Program-made: the position numbers and the translations under genes | The notes under the pieces: generated by a model | Told to the model about the DNA's origin: nothing | What the model saw: only the letters and a program-made list of their open reading frames with translations | Database searches by the model: none | Shown here: positions 34,336 to 46,757 of the stretch, piece after piece | How the letters are laid out: each line of letters starts with the position of its first letter | Position numbering within the stretch: position 1 is the first letter of the stretch | Assembly: GCA_024509875.1 (NCBI GenBank) | Contig: JAMPIV010018963.1 | Location: forward strand, 15,001-79,000 | Source: Oreohelix idahoensis | Taxonomy: Eukaryota; Mollusca; Gastropoda; Stylommatophora; Oreohelicidae | Reading direction: 5' to 3' | DNA: 64,000 nucleotides

Positions 34336-34682
34336 GATCGGATGTTTCCACCAATTTATAACACGAATTCATGAATCAAGTTGTAAAACAGAATCATCGC
34401 CGGAGCTACGGAGATCGTGCTCTGTCGCCGATAACCTTAGCTAATGTTAAGAGTAAAAATAGATGCGGTTTTGTGGCAGCCATCTTTGCTCCAACATGTG
34501 ACAAGACATAAGGGAGTAGTTTTCTCTTATTCCTATAGTTTCATGTTCTCCACCTAATTCTCACTTTCTTTCCCTCCTGTCTCTTGTTTGTCTGCCCCTG
34601 ACGAAGGCCTTGTGGCCGCAACGTAAATTGTTCTTGTCCTTTCTCTTTGTATTACGATTTGTGTGTTTTACTATATGTGCTC

Positions 34683-34845
34683 TTGTTTCTGCTAACTAGA
34701 CAAAGGGACTATACGTGCCATTGTTTCTGCTAACTAGACAAAGGGACAAGATGTGCCCTTGGTTCTTTTAACAAGACAAAGGGAACATACTTGCCCTTGT
34801 TTCTTTTAACAAGACATAAGGACTATACGTACCTTTGTTTCATTT
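34683..34845. repeat. 38-bp minisatellite, about four units
   Basis: Units start at 34683, 34721, 34759 and 34797, with a partial at 34835. Each has TTGTTTCT, AACAAGACA or AACTAGACA, and AAGGGAC. Spacing is exactly 38 bp while the units have diverged, which points to an old array. Confidence 0.85.
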
Positions 34846-36430
34846 ATCTTTGTGTGTACGTGTATCTTAAGTAATCCTTGCTAAATCTTACTGTTGCAGT
34901 TTATACCCGATATAGATGAAAGGTGAAATTGAAAAAGAGGAGAAGAACGAGATCAAAGGCCAAATCCAGCTTAATAAGACAAGCTATGCGGACAACATAA
35001 CCACAAACAAAAACAAAGAAATGATATGAGAAAGGAGACAACAAACAAAGACAATAAAATAGAGGGGCATGAAGTTCTGTAAAAGTCACCGTGTGGGACT
35101 CGAGGACAGACATGAGGGTAAAGTTTAATCACAGGCATCTGTCACTCTTGACACACATCAGACGCAGGGTCCTGCTAAAGCTCGTCGTCTGGATGTTCTC
35201 ATCTCTGATACTCAGGATTCTACAGGCCCTGAGATGCTCCTTTCTTAATGACACCAATTTATACTGGCTATAAGATTGAAAAGCACGTCTCCATGAAAAC
35301 AAGTAATAAAAAGAAGAATAGAGGAAATGATATTAATAATACAAGTGATTGTAGTAATAATAATAATAATAATAACTATATTAATAATTAAAGAACTGCT
35401 AGTGAAGAAAATAAATGTTGGAAGGAATAAATTTTTATTATGTATAAAAATAATAAATTTTTTTAATATTGAATATTTAATGCACACAAATTAAAGTAAA
35501 CTATAAACAAACAGAAAAACATGACACAATACTTGAAAAAAAGAACCATTAAAAAGCAATACTATTAAAGAAACCAAAAGCAAAGACCCGAAATACGTAA
35601 AGCATAGCATTGTCAACAATAAAATTAATATACTGAAAATATCAAAAAAGCAAGAAACAACCAATTCCGACGTAAATATATCACATTGAATAAAAATGTC
35701 ATTATTAATAACACTACCATATAAATAAAGCACACACATACACACGGTTACAATGAATACTCTAATTATAACCACAGATTAGATTGAGCAAAGTAAACTC
35801 TGCCGAGAAGGTGGATGAGAGGCCAATAAAGCTCCCATTGCCTATTCCACTTTTCTCTCATGTCTGTAAACATTACAAATAGAAACTCTAGCATTCTCAT
35901 ACAATTCCTCCTTACAACTGTTTATGTTATTTAATAACAAACCAAATTATGTTGCTTCATTCTGTAAGTCACTTTCACATTAAACAGCCTTTACGTATTC
36001 TCACAAACAATCTTTCTATCCTACCCACTCACACAGTAGACCAAGGATCTACCATCCCACCACAAATGTCTAACCAATGACAAGTCTACTTATCAGCGAC
36101 AAAGTCACATTTTCAGAATAACATAGGAGCACCAAACGTTGACAATCAAAGAGAAGTCATTTAAAAGGATTATAGGTTGTCTAATCTCGGTCTGAAGACG
36201 TGCAGATGCACAAGTACTCTGGCATTTAAGTCAGCCCAAGATGTGGTGAAGATTCACTTTTTGACAGATCAGATGAGAACTTTCAGAACCTGAGTCAAGT
36301 CAGGCTACATAAAAAAAGTTCCAGAGTATTAATCTGCCCACTCTTCAACCATTTCGCGTATCTGTTTACATCAAAAGTGTCATAGAGGGTTTACTTAAAG
36401 ACAGGAGTGGTTCCAACTGTTTTTCATTCC
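34846..36430. other. Region without a supported gene
   Basis: About 1.6 kb without a recognised feature. It includes a (TAA)n tract near 35352-35380 and very AT-rich sequence at 35380-35700. Open frames here are hydrophobic products of AT bias. Confidence 0.5.
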
Positions 36431-36439
36431 GTTATAGTA

Positions 36440-37060
36440 ATGTAAAGACTTCGACGAGTGTTAAAACAAGTCATTAGATTGAAATACCTAAGCCTGGTAA
36501 TAACATCAGATGAAGAAGCTTCTCACAGGGAAGAGTAGAATAGTCCGAGAAAACAGAACATTCTATAAAATGAAAAAGTATTTTATGCAACAAATCTTTG
36601 TCAATAGAAGTAAGAAAGAGAATTCTGTAGTGTTACATGGAGCCAATAACATCACATGGATGTGAGTCATGGACAATAATTAAACAAACAAGAAAATCCC
36701 AGGAGAACACAAAGATGTAGTTTTACAGAGAGAAGGATAAAAATACTTGGCACAGCAAACAATGTGTAATGAAGTTTTCATGAAACAGTTCAGTTCAAAT
36801 AAGAAGCATATTAGGAGGAAGCAATCCACTTTTGTTGGCATGTTATAAGAAGCATAAAACTGGAATATATTGTGACAACAGAAATATCCAATGAAAAATA
36901 GAAAGTGGACACCATAGAAAAAAGATACTGGAGAGTTTGACATCGTGACAAGGAAAGAAGTCAACAACACAAATTAATACAGTGCTATCACAGGGAACAG
37001 GAAGACGCAGCAAGACGTGATCACCAATGCCAGTTGACACATTACATGAAGAAAAAGAAG
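36440..37060 (+). pseudogene. Heavily decayed LINE reverse transcriptase C-terminus
   Basis: Scattered across frames are LKYLSLVITSDEEASH near 36490 (the usual F-x-Y-L-G-x-x-I-T region), FYKMKK near 36555, and remnants resembling the YGCESW region at 36655 and the C-terminal GHV/R region after 36830. Order and spacing match the C-terminal half of other LINEs here, but many stops are present. This is a weak, inference-based call. Confidence 0.5.
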
Positions 37061-39361
37061 CATATTAATATAAACGTAAAACCTTCACAACAAGAAATAA
37101 ATAAAAAAAACATAAATGATGGAAAGAACAGCTTCGTATGAGCTAAAGCAGTATTGCATAGAATATAGATCACAATGATAAAATGGTTCTCTTGCAGGGC
37201 AGTTAAAAACATATCTTGTTATGTAAAATCAATACCGTTGGATGGATGCACATGTTGGACAATGATTAAAAATGTTCCGATTGAAAAATCAATAGCGGCT
37301 ACAAAAATATGGTTTATAGAAGAAAATGTTACGGTTACAGTTGACAGCTAAGAAAAAGGAGATATTTTTGTGTAAACAATATTAACTAAAGTTAACTCAT
37401 CACGTAACCATTTAGCTCCTCAGGTTACTCATGTCTTCCGCACATTCAAGCTAATTATTCCAGTACCGTGCCTGATGTTCAAGATCTTCCCATGTATTTT
37501 TTATGGCTCGTTATAAGAAGAATAAAACTCTTCATGTCTGTCCTCAATTCACTTCTCCGTTTGTTTTTAGGGTCTCTTTCTATTTCGTTTACCCTGGGGG
37601 ATTCAAGAACTAGGACTACCTTGGTGTGATATCAGCATGGATTCCTAGAGCGATGACTACTACAGGCCAAGTAAACCGATGTAATAGTTACTACTCTGAC
37701 CCAGTGATTTGTCTGTTTTCTAGAGTTTTCCCTCCTTTTTGTCTTACGATGGCCTACCAGATACTGGTATACGGTATGTTTATTATTTACTATTCACGTA
37801 CCTCAGGTTTCCCTCATTGTTTATCTTCAGTTCTCAAACACGTAGTCCCGTTGCTGTCACAGTTTAACGCAAACCTTTATCTCGCAAACCACAGTGAATC
37901 AGTGTTCGCTTAGTCGGCCTGCAGATCATGTGCTTGCTGGTTTAATTAATGTCAGCAATGTCGTGTACTAACGGAAGCTTGGACGCGCATGAACATGTTA
38001 TAACCTGTTCACTAATAAGTAAGTACTGACAACTTTAACTATGAAGGCAGAACTTCCATTTACAGTCCGAATTTTGGTTGAGAAAAATTACTTCGACTTA
38101 TCCGTAAATTCTAGTAATTAGAATTCGACTAAACAGGAGTTTTTAACAGAACCAAAAATGACTGTTGGCCAGGGCCTTCAGAAATGCTTCTACTTAAGCG
38201 AAACTGTATTTGTACGAATTTTCGCTTCTGTGGACTACACTATATTTGTTTGGTTTTTGCTGTCAGTTCTTCATTGATGATCTTATCATAGCTGGTGTAA
38301 CCAAAATTGGTTACGTGACGTACAAGAACGAAGGAAACAGAAAATGGCTACGTCACGGCCATTAGACCTTTGTCAAAGGACAAACGAATGGAAATAGAAG
38401 AGAAAGTAAGTGAGAACTAAGTTAAATGTATGACAACTTAATAAAAGTTTAACGATCCGAAGTTGGAAATATCTCATGTCGTTGTCATCGATTCCATTGT
38501 GGACAAAATGTCCGCTTGAAAGGATCCTGGTAAGGTACTATCTTGTCATATCATTTTAATCCTTGACATACATATAACTCTACTGGTGTATTATTGTAAT
38601 GAAAATCGTGTAAGAGTCAGTATGATAACCAATTATTTTCTATGCTCTTTAAAAGAAATTTTACACTTTTTGCGAGAACATCATCTTGTGGATTCTAAAT
38701 GACATTCTGCTGACGGCGAGGATTATGTCTGGTTTTGAGACGTTCACAGTTGTGCTATGTTGTCCTAATTTGAAATTCTCTACTGCGTATGTTAATTTTG
38801 TTTTTTGTTATCAAACTATTTTAACAAGTCTTAACGTGTGTTGTTCCTTTTTTGCGCATTTTAATAAACATGTTAACGAAAAATCTTTTAAATATTATTC
38901 GGAAATTATATGATCTTTTAAACAATAAACACAAACAATGTTTGATAATATGCACGTTTATCCGGAGAACACCCTTTCGTGAGCAACTTGTTGAAAGGAC
39001 TGGCTTAAACAATTAAATTAATTTTGATTTTCCTCATTCCTTCGTTCATTCAGTACGCTTTAGCTATCCAAGTACCATCGGTCTTCAACAAACTCTTCCG
39101 AAGTACTCCTGTCCCGCACCATGAACTAAAGGTCTTACCATGTCTTCTTTGAGGGTCGGAGTGGATATGATATATGGCGTCCGCCACTAATTCTAAAGGT
39201 TCAGGTTCGCTCCCAATACAAGGAATATAATTGATGGACATATTTTCAGAACCAGTCGTCCCTAATGATGTCATACTCCCCCCTGATCTCCTGGGTAGTG
39301 AGATCGGATGCATAGCCATCTCGTATATAGGAGGTCCCGTTGCAAGTTGCGCACGTTAAAA
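37061..39361. other. Region without a supported gene
   Basis: About 2.3 kb with no recognised coding or repeat structure. Open frames are short. A minus-strand 89-codon frame at 39050-39319 was inspected and not recognised. Confidence 0.5.
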
Positions 39362-40203
39362 TCCTGTCTCTAGTCTCGAAGTTACACTCTGATAGACTCT
39401 TTCCTGTCTCTTGTCTTGAAGTTAAACTCTGATAGACTGTTTCCTGTCTCTTGTCTTGATGGTACACTTTATTATCTTGATGGTACACTCTGGTTGACTC
39501 TTTCCTGTCTCTTGTCTTGATGATACACTCTGATAGACTCTTTCCTGTATCTTGTCTTGAAGATACACTCTGGTAGACATTTTCCTGTATCGTCTTGATG
39601 GTACACTCTGATAGACCCGTTCCTGTCTCTTGTCTTGGTGGTACACGCTGAACGACTCCTTCCTGTCTCTTGTCTTGAAGGTACACTCTGATATACTCTT
39701 TCCTGTCTCTTGTCTTGATGGTACACTCTGATAGACTCTTTCCTGTCTCTTGTCTTGAAGGTACACTCTGATATACTCTTTCCTGTCTCTTGTCTTGAAG
39801 ATACACTCTGGTAGACTTTTTCCTGTATCGTCTTGATGGTACACTCTGATAGACCCGTTCCTGTCTCTTGTCTTGGTGGTACACTCTGAAAGACTATTTC
39901 CTGTCTCTTGTCTTGATGGTACACTTTATTATCTTGATGGTACACTCTGATAGACTCTTTCCTGTATCTTGTCTTGAAAGTACACTCTGGTAGATAATTT
40001 CCTGTATCGTCTTGATGGTACACTCTGATAGACCCGTTCCTGTGTCTTGTCTTGGTGGTACACTCTGAAAGACTATTTCCTGTCTTTTGTCTTGATGGTA
40101 CACTCTGATAGACTCGTTCCTGTCTCTTGTCTTGGTGGTACACTCTGAAAGACTCTTTCCTGTCTCTTGTCTTGATGGTACACTCTGATAGGCTATTTCT
40201 GTC
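39362..40203 (-). repeat. 40-bp minisatellite derived from a LINE C-terminus
   Basis: About 20 units of 40 bp run in tandem; a few are shortened to 37 bp or carry a 20-bp partial duplication. Each unit reads on the minus strand through CTATCAGAGTGTACC, ATCAAGACAAGAGACAGG. Because 40 is not a multiple of three and the unit lacks stops, all three minus-strand frames are open over much of the array and encode the same 40-residue cycle shifted in register. The frames at 39246-39884, 39422-39844 and 39472-40206 are therefore not genes. One unit matches the C-terminus of the LINE at 60715-60765, and the right flank (40204-40640) is the upstream part of that LINE family. Confidence 0.9.
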
Positions 40204-40640
40204 CACCTCTTGGTGTTGTCTTTCTACTTACAGCGTATGCCCTCAGCTCTTCCTTCCATTATAGTTGTCATTACGATGTTATGTCTTGTCACGTGACTCA
40301 AATATTTTAGCTGTCTAACTTTGATCTTCTTCGTTATTTGCGATTTCATTCCTACTTTTTCTAGGACCTCTTTCTTTTCGTTCATTTCCAATAAATGCGA
40401 CCAGTTCTTCTATATATCCACATCTCAAAGGTCGCAATTCTTTCTTTTAATTGCTTGTTCATTGTCCATGTTTCTACACCATACAGTAATGATGAATATG
40501 TATAACATTTGATGGCTCAGTTTGAATGTGTATGTTATTTGTTAAGATGTTAGCATCTGTCTCTTGCTGTCTGTTGATCACAACTTTGGCCTTTACTATG
40601 TTCCTCTTCATTTCTGTTTCATATCGGAAATGAAGCTTGA
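40204..40640 (-). pseudogene. LINE reverse transcriptase C-terminal relic flanking the minisatellite
   Basis: Reading minus strand from 40640, frames give a YETEMKRNIVKAK region, then GVETWTMNKQLKERIATFEMW, VRQLKYLSHVTRH and KRW at the array edge. This is the same family and order as the plus-strand LINE at 45486-46757 and 58881-60830. Stops and frameshifts make it a pseudogene. It shows that the 40-bp array sits exactly where the LINE C-terminus should be. Confidence 0.75.
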
Positions 40641-42246
40641 CACAATGACATTTTAAATAAAGCCCCCTCTGGTGTTAATAACTGGGAGAGCGAACACTCA
40701 TTGCCTCATTTTAGTAATTATTTTTCGATCTTCGCTATTTTTAGAAATATCATGTACATTTTTGAAATATAAACAAATGCTCTGGTGCTCAATAACATCC
40801 AGGGATTTCGCTTCCCAAGTGGCAGTTTACAGCAGTATTTGTTATTGCGTATTTTATTATGCTTACATATGCATGCAAATATCTACTGATGAGCTTTGAC
40901 AGAGAACGAAACACTGACCAGCGCATTCATTTTCTTAAGGCCCTTCAATTCCCCAGGGACCATAGGCCTTCAAAAATGCACTCCAACTCCTCCTCTGCTG
41001 GACCACCAGCTCAAGGCTGTTGCACTCTTTCTTTACCCGTTTCAATTATGTCTCCAGTTCTTTGTTCCCTATGCTCCCTATGTTTTTCAATGTCTCTCTA
41101 CTCTGTGAATTCCAAAATAAAGACTGCCTGCTAATACTTTCAACAGGTTTCCTCGATATGTGTTCTGTACATCGCCAGCATCGTCTTCTCATCTCTTGTA
41201 TCACTTACACCTGTTTGGTTCTTATCATCAGTTCCACGTTAGTGATTTCTTTACTCCTCCTGTTTATATAAATATATATAATGTGAAAGTAACAAAGTGA
41301 AGACAAATTATTGCGGTTGTTCCGCAGCACACCACTGACACAACTGCGTCAAGCCGACGACGCGTGAAGCCATTACGAGCTGGTGTATATATATATATAT
41401 ATATAAGAAGTGATGTCTCCGTGCTGTGTAAGGAGCCAAAAGGGAAATTAATCAATGCAAAAGTTTCCAGTTGCTTTAGCTTTATCTTTCTTCCATCCTT
41501 CTACTTGTTCTCTTTTGCTTCCCTACTTTTCTTTTTTCCTGTCGGTACCTGTCTGGATTTAGTGCATGTTGTTTGCCCTTCGAAAACTCTATCTGTCCTT
41601 ACATTTCTTCTTGTGACAAAACGGGGCAGCCCTTATAGATCTTTGTTTCACTCCGGCAGTATCGGTACATTTGTGGTACTGATTTTTATTATGTGCTGTC
41701 AATTATCGCACTTTTCTTTCTTTCTGTTTCTGCTTGGGTGGCAAATATTTTGTAGGTGCAAACATTTGTTGACACTCCTCTCTGTGATGTCACCTGTTTA
41801 TTACCCGTTCATCCTAGCTTGCGGTGAGCAACTGAGATAAGATAGTTGCCGGCATGGTTAGATTGAACCGCTGATACGACGTCTCGTTTGGTAACCCAGA
41901 AGGGCAGACACGGAGTTTTTGCGTACTCATACGACAGATAACGAGATTACTGTCTGTGTGACACATGTGGGCAGACAAGAGTGACATAAGCGCTTCCGGA
42001 TCATCCTTGATACACCAAAATTACTTTTTAATAAAGTAATAAGTATTATAGCTTACCCGAGTTGTCATGTGTGTCTACCGATCTGCCTGTGCGAGTGTAT
42101 GCAAAGCGTCAGATGTCCATATATGGTAATACGTGACCTTTGCAAGCACCTTATTTCACGTGGGACTATTCTGAAAATATCACACCCTCTGCATGATTTG
42201 AAATGATTGGATCTTTCTGATTATATTCATTGAAACATTAGAGACA
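40641..42246. other. Region without a supported gene
   Basis: About 1.6 kb with no recognised feature apart from a (TA)n run at 41385-41406. Long frames here are low-complexity or hydrophobic and unlike known proteins. Confidence 0.5.
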
Positions 42247-42890
42247 TTGAAAAACATAGGGAACATAGATTTAAAAACAGTGTCACAAGTGCAAAGACAC
42301 ATCCGACATAAATTCAGATCACAATCCGGTCGTCATCAAAGTAAATATAAAGCTGAAAAGAGCAGGAAACAGAAGACAGAGGGAACCCCAGATAGAAATA
42401 TCAGCACTGAAACAACCAGATATAAAACAAAAATATCTAATCGACGTCAAAAATAAATATGAACAGTTATTGACAGAAAGCATGGAGCAGTACAGAAGAG
42501 AAAACCCAGAAGAAAAGGTAACCACAAAATGGGAATGCTTAAAAACAAGCATACAATCAGCAAATCCAAATTTACATGAAAAGGAGCCTAAGAAAAATCA
42601 AATTTGGATGACAGATGACATCTTGAGTAAAATGGCAGAAAGAAAGAAAGCAAAACACACTTCAGAATATAAAACAATAGACAATGATATACGTACTATG
42701 TGTAGACAAGCAAAAGAACGGTGGATAGAAACAAAATGCAAGGAAATAGAAGAATTGGAAGCAAAGCACATGACAAGAGATATGCATGAAGAAATAAAGA
42801 AATTATCAAATAGGTCACGGTTTGCACAAGGAGGAAGCTGTATCAAGAACAAAAATGGTGTAATATTACTTGATGGGAAAGACATATCAA
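42247..42890 (+). pseudogene. Nested LINE, piece 1: endonuclease end and linker
   Basis: Begins near the endonuclease C-terminus (SDHNPVV at about 42317, reached by a frameshift from the preceding frame). It continues through a long helical linker (42470-42890) with IWMTDDILSKMAERKKAK and QAKERWIETK. The frame ends at the solo LTR that starts at 42891. The N-terminal endonuclease is absent, so the element was 5'-truncated. Confidence 0.8.
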
Positions 42891-43119
42891 TGTCGTAGAT
42901 TTTTGATAGGAGAATTAAGACTTGGGTTGGTCCCTTCTGAATAGGTTGGAATGAGTGATAGTCACAGGGTGAGATAGAAATACAAAAAATAGATTTCCAC
43001 GATGTGAGGTGGTAGAATAGTGATAGAGGCTGTCTCTGAGAGCGGGAAATCTTCTCTCTCTCTCTCACCTATCTTCTACGACAGATCTAAAGTAGTCAGA
43101 CAGTCTAACACATATACAT

Positions 43120-43208
<89 letters not shown>

Positions 43209-45485
43209 ACTCACGTGCACGCACATTCAAGTGACAACAGGTAGACACACAGACGTGGGAAACTATAACAAATGATTTTATAGATATTTAGAACGAGCTG
43301 ACCAACATGCTGATTAATTTATTGTTAAGTTCATTTATCATTGTAAACTTACGTCACAACATGTAAAATTACATCAAAAAGGCATATACACAAAGTCAAA
43401 AAAACCAAATCAAGGAATGCTACAAGAACTGATAGACCCACAGTTATGATCTTCTCCCGATGGATAGCCCACAGTCCCGTTAGGAGAAAGATGATAACAC
43501 AAAGAGTCCCATATACATATGATTTGAGTCTAAGAGTTTTTCCCCCTTTAAGGTATGAACAGACCTGATACTATAATCTAGTTTAAGGTAAAATATTGTT
43601 AATTAAAAAAAAAACTTGCATGAAGAAAGTTATGACAGAAATAGGTGTCAAAATACAACGGTAAAATAACACTCAGACCTGCGTACACTCCTATTCATTC
43701 AGCCATGGCCACGTGCGCACATTTATACTTACAGCTTTGATCGCTGCCTCTGGGAACATAATAAATTCTAGGACCTTCACACAGACCCGTAAATGCAGTC
43801 TCGACCAAGAAATCCCCAGTTCCAACAAGACGTACTGAATTCTCTGTCTCAGGGAACGATTCCTTGGGTGTTCTTATTTTTCGGATGTCTGTTAAGTCAC
43901 ATAAAAATTATCCAGGCACGAAAGTTAGCAGAGCACAGTGTCACTAGCTTAGGTTTCTAGAATTGAGGAATGTCAGATCGGTGTCTACTTTCAGGAAAGT
44001 ACTATATTTGGTCAACACAATACTAATCAAAACTCTGTCGGGATGTTGCTGATATTTTGCTTGCCACAGCGGGCCGATCTGTACTAACGTGTTATTCTGG
44101 AAGAATTAATTCTGGCGCGAAGGCCTTTTACTTCATTTAACTGTTACAGTTCATGTAATGAAAGTGCTTAAGTTCTTCACAGATAATGTTCACGTACTAG
44201 AACGCTGGCAAAGTTTTGGTACCACAGTATTCACTGAATAAAGAAAAAACACATATGAAATATTTTACATATTATGTACTCAATATAACTTACATTTTTA
44301 AACTGCAAGCTTATAGCTTGTCTTATAGTTTAACCCTTCCCGTTGAATAAGTTATATTTTTAAAAAAATCATCAATCCTCATGAACTAAGAACACGTGCG
44401 TATTCCGTCAACACTCATGAGGCTTCTAGCATTTATAAGTTAGTTTAGAAAAATATGTTCTCGTCTGATTATTTAGCAGTAAAATTAAATTCATTATAGC
44501 TACATTGTTGTTTAAGCTAGAAATTATAATTTATTCTGCTTTCCACTGAAACACGTCACTAGAAAATAATACAGACTTATGTATTAAGCGCTCTGCACCA
44601 ATTCTAACTAGTGAAATAAAATAAGCGATTTAACACTTTAACACTCACAAAATACTAGCTATATCTATTTTTACCTCACACAGAACTACAGGTAGTCGCA
44701 CAACATAGAATCATACGCTGAATATTTATGGAAGTCTAGAAGTTCGACAAATTGTCGAAACAAACTGAGAAACTTCGCTAAACAGCTTATTCTATTCCGA
44801 GCAACCTGTCTACTGCGAATTTAGAGGACTGAATGAAAATAAAATCTAACTCCCTCCAGTATATATGAAACGCCAGACAAAGATGTCCACTATTTCCATA
44901 AACTACGCAATAGCCTCCCCCTTTCCGTCTATAACACTTCGTGTAACACCTAAACGCATGTCGTAACTGCCACCTACTGACCGAAAGGGCGCGTGTCAGT
45001 TGCGAATCTCAGACGGCTAGTCTCCAATGCCCCGGCAGTTTTCACACTTCACGCTGACCATGGCCCACAATGAGGGTCGTGTCAGGTGCGATTTCCAGAC
45101 AAAATGTCTCAAACTGCGCCAAGGAGACGTCATTTATCGCGCCTTTCTGAGCGCTCAGCCGACACCACTCGTTGTGGCAGGTGAAAATGCAGACAAATTT
45201 GTCGCCTATATGTCTGACGAAAACGAATATGCACAGTTTACATCCACAACGCGATAACCTCCCGAGCCTGGCATCTACGTAATAACCTCACTAGTGCGTT
45301 TCAAAATGAGAAACTAAACCCGGCGAAAGTTAGAATGGGAAAATAGTAATATATATATTCGCAAACGAACGAATGCGAAAAAACACAGGAAAAAGGTAAA
45401 GAGCGATAATAAAAATAGAGGATACGGGTGAAATAAAAAAAAAGAGGATATAGGCAATTTAATTATCATAAATGTCTACGTGACA
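42891..45485. mobile_element. Solo LTR-like insertion (2.6 kb) inside the nested LINE
   Basis: Ends TGTCGTAGATTTTTG and TCTACGTGACA, flanked by ATCAA at 42886-42890 and 45486-45490. Excising it with one duplication copy restores the LINE frame exactly. No retroviral frame is inside, so a solo LTR is the best explanation. It contains a TA microsatellite (43122-43206). I saw no convincing similarity to the other LTRs here, so strand and family are unknown. Confidence 0.75.
43122..43206. repeat. (TA)n microsatellite
   Basis: About 85 bp of TA with one TATG interruption. Confidence 0.95.
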
Positions 45486-46757
45486 ATCAAACAGATGGGC
45501 AGAATACGTAAAAGAACTATTCGAGGACAACAGAGGTAAAAAACCATCACCAGATTCTAATGAAGGCCCAAACATTCTCAGATCAGAAGTAGAGAATGCC
45601 ATACATATGATACAAAAATGAAAATCAGCAGGCACGGATAACATAAAAATTGAAATGATAGAAGCCCTGGAGAGTTTTGGTATAGATACAATCACTGATC
45701 TATGTAACGATATATACAATACAGGATATATACCACACGACATGAAGGCATCAGTTTTTATAACATTTCCCAAAAAACCTAATGCAACAGAATGTTCAGA
45801 CTTCAGAACAATCAGCCTGATGAGTCATGCAATTAAGATACTGCTCAAAATCATACAGGAAAGAATAAAAAGGAAGATAGACAGCGAAATCCAAGAAGAA
45901 CCGTTTGGTTTTAGACAGAACAGTGGAACAAGAGAGGCAATATTTTGCCTAAGAATATTAGCAGAAAAATATACAGAGGTCCAAAAATGTATGTACATGT
46001 GCTTCATTGACTATAAGAAGGCTTTTGACAGAGTCCATCATGAGAAAATAATTGAATGCCTCGAAGACATAGGTACTGATGGAAAAGATATAAGAATACT
46101 CAGTAACCTTCATTGGGAGCAAACTGCCACAGTAAGATCTGGAAGCAATTATTCACCATACATAGACATAAAAAGAGGTGTCAGACAAGGTTGTGTGCTG
46201 TCCCCCTGCCTATTTAATTTATACACCGAAAAAATTTCAAACAGATACAGGAAATACCAGGACTGAACATCAGTGGAAGGTCAATAAACAACCTTAGATA
46301 TGCAGATGATACCGTGTTGTTAGATAAAAGCGAACAGGAGTTACAAGAACTAGTGAAGCAAGTGAACAGTATAAGTCATGAATATGGACTCGACATTAAT
46401 ATTAAGAAAACAAAAACTATGATAATTAGCAAAACAGACGATAAACCCACATTAAAGATAAGCGTAAATTGGAAAACCCTGGAGCAAGTCAAGAGCTACG
46501 TATATCTTGGTCATATAATAACAGAAGATGGCAGATGTGAAACAGAAATCAAGAAGAGAATAGGAATGGCCAGAGCTACATTCAACAACATGAAACATAT
46601 ACTGACATCAAAACAGTTATCTCACATATTAAAACTGAGAATCATAAAGTGTTATATATATTCTGCATTTCTGTATGGGGCAGAAACATGGACGATGAAT
46701 AAGCATTTGGAAGAAAGAATTGAGGCTCTTGAAATGTGGATAAGAACTAATGAGGGA
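45486..46757 (+). pseudogene. Nested LINE, piece 2: reverse transcriptase
   Basis: The frame resumes at 45491 and carries the RT: one in-frame TGA near 45618, FRTISLMSHAIKILLK (about 45800), CFIDYKKAFDRVHHEK (about 46000), RGVRQGCVLSPCLFNLY (about 46170), then after a frameshift near 46265 the catalytic LRYADDTVLL (about 46290). KSYVYLGHIITEDG and LYGAETWTMNKHLEER follow. About 27 residues expected after ALEMWI are missing at the Gypsy insertion point, so the LINE probably carried a small deletion there. Confidence 0.85.

Noticed and set aside
39362..40203. A CRISPR array
   Set aside because: Direct head-to-tail units without unique spacers, in eukaryotic DNA, with a LINE origin visible.
39246..40206. 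A repetitive protein-coding gene on the minus strand
   Set aside because: Three frames are open at once because the unit is 40 bp and stop-free; the array derives from a LINE C-terminus.
42889..45476. AATGTC as a 6-bp duplication bounding the 2.6-kb insert
   Set aside because: ATCAA with TG...CA ends fits LTR rules and restores the LINE reading frame; the AATGTC choice does not.
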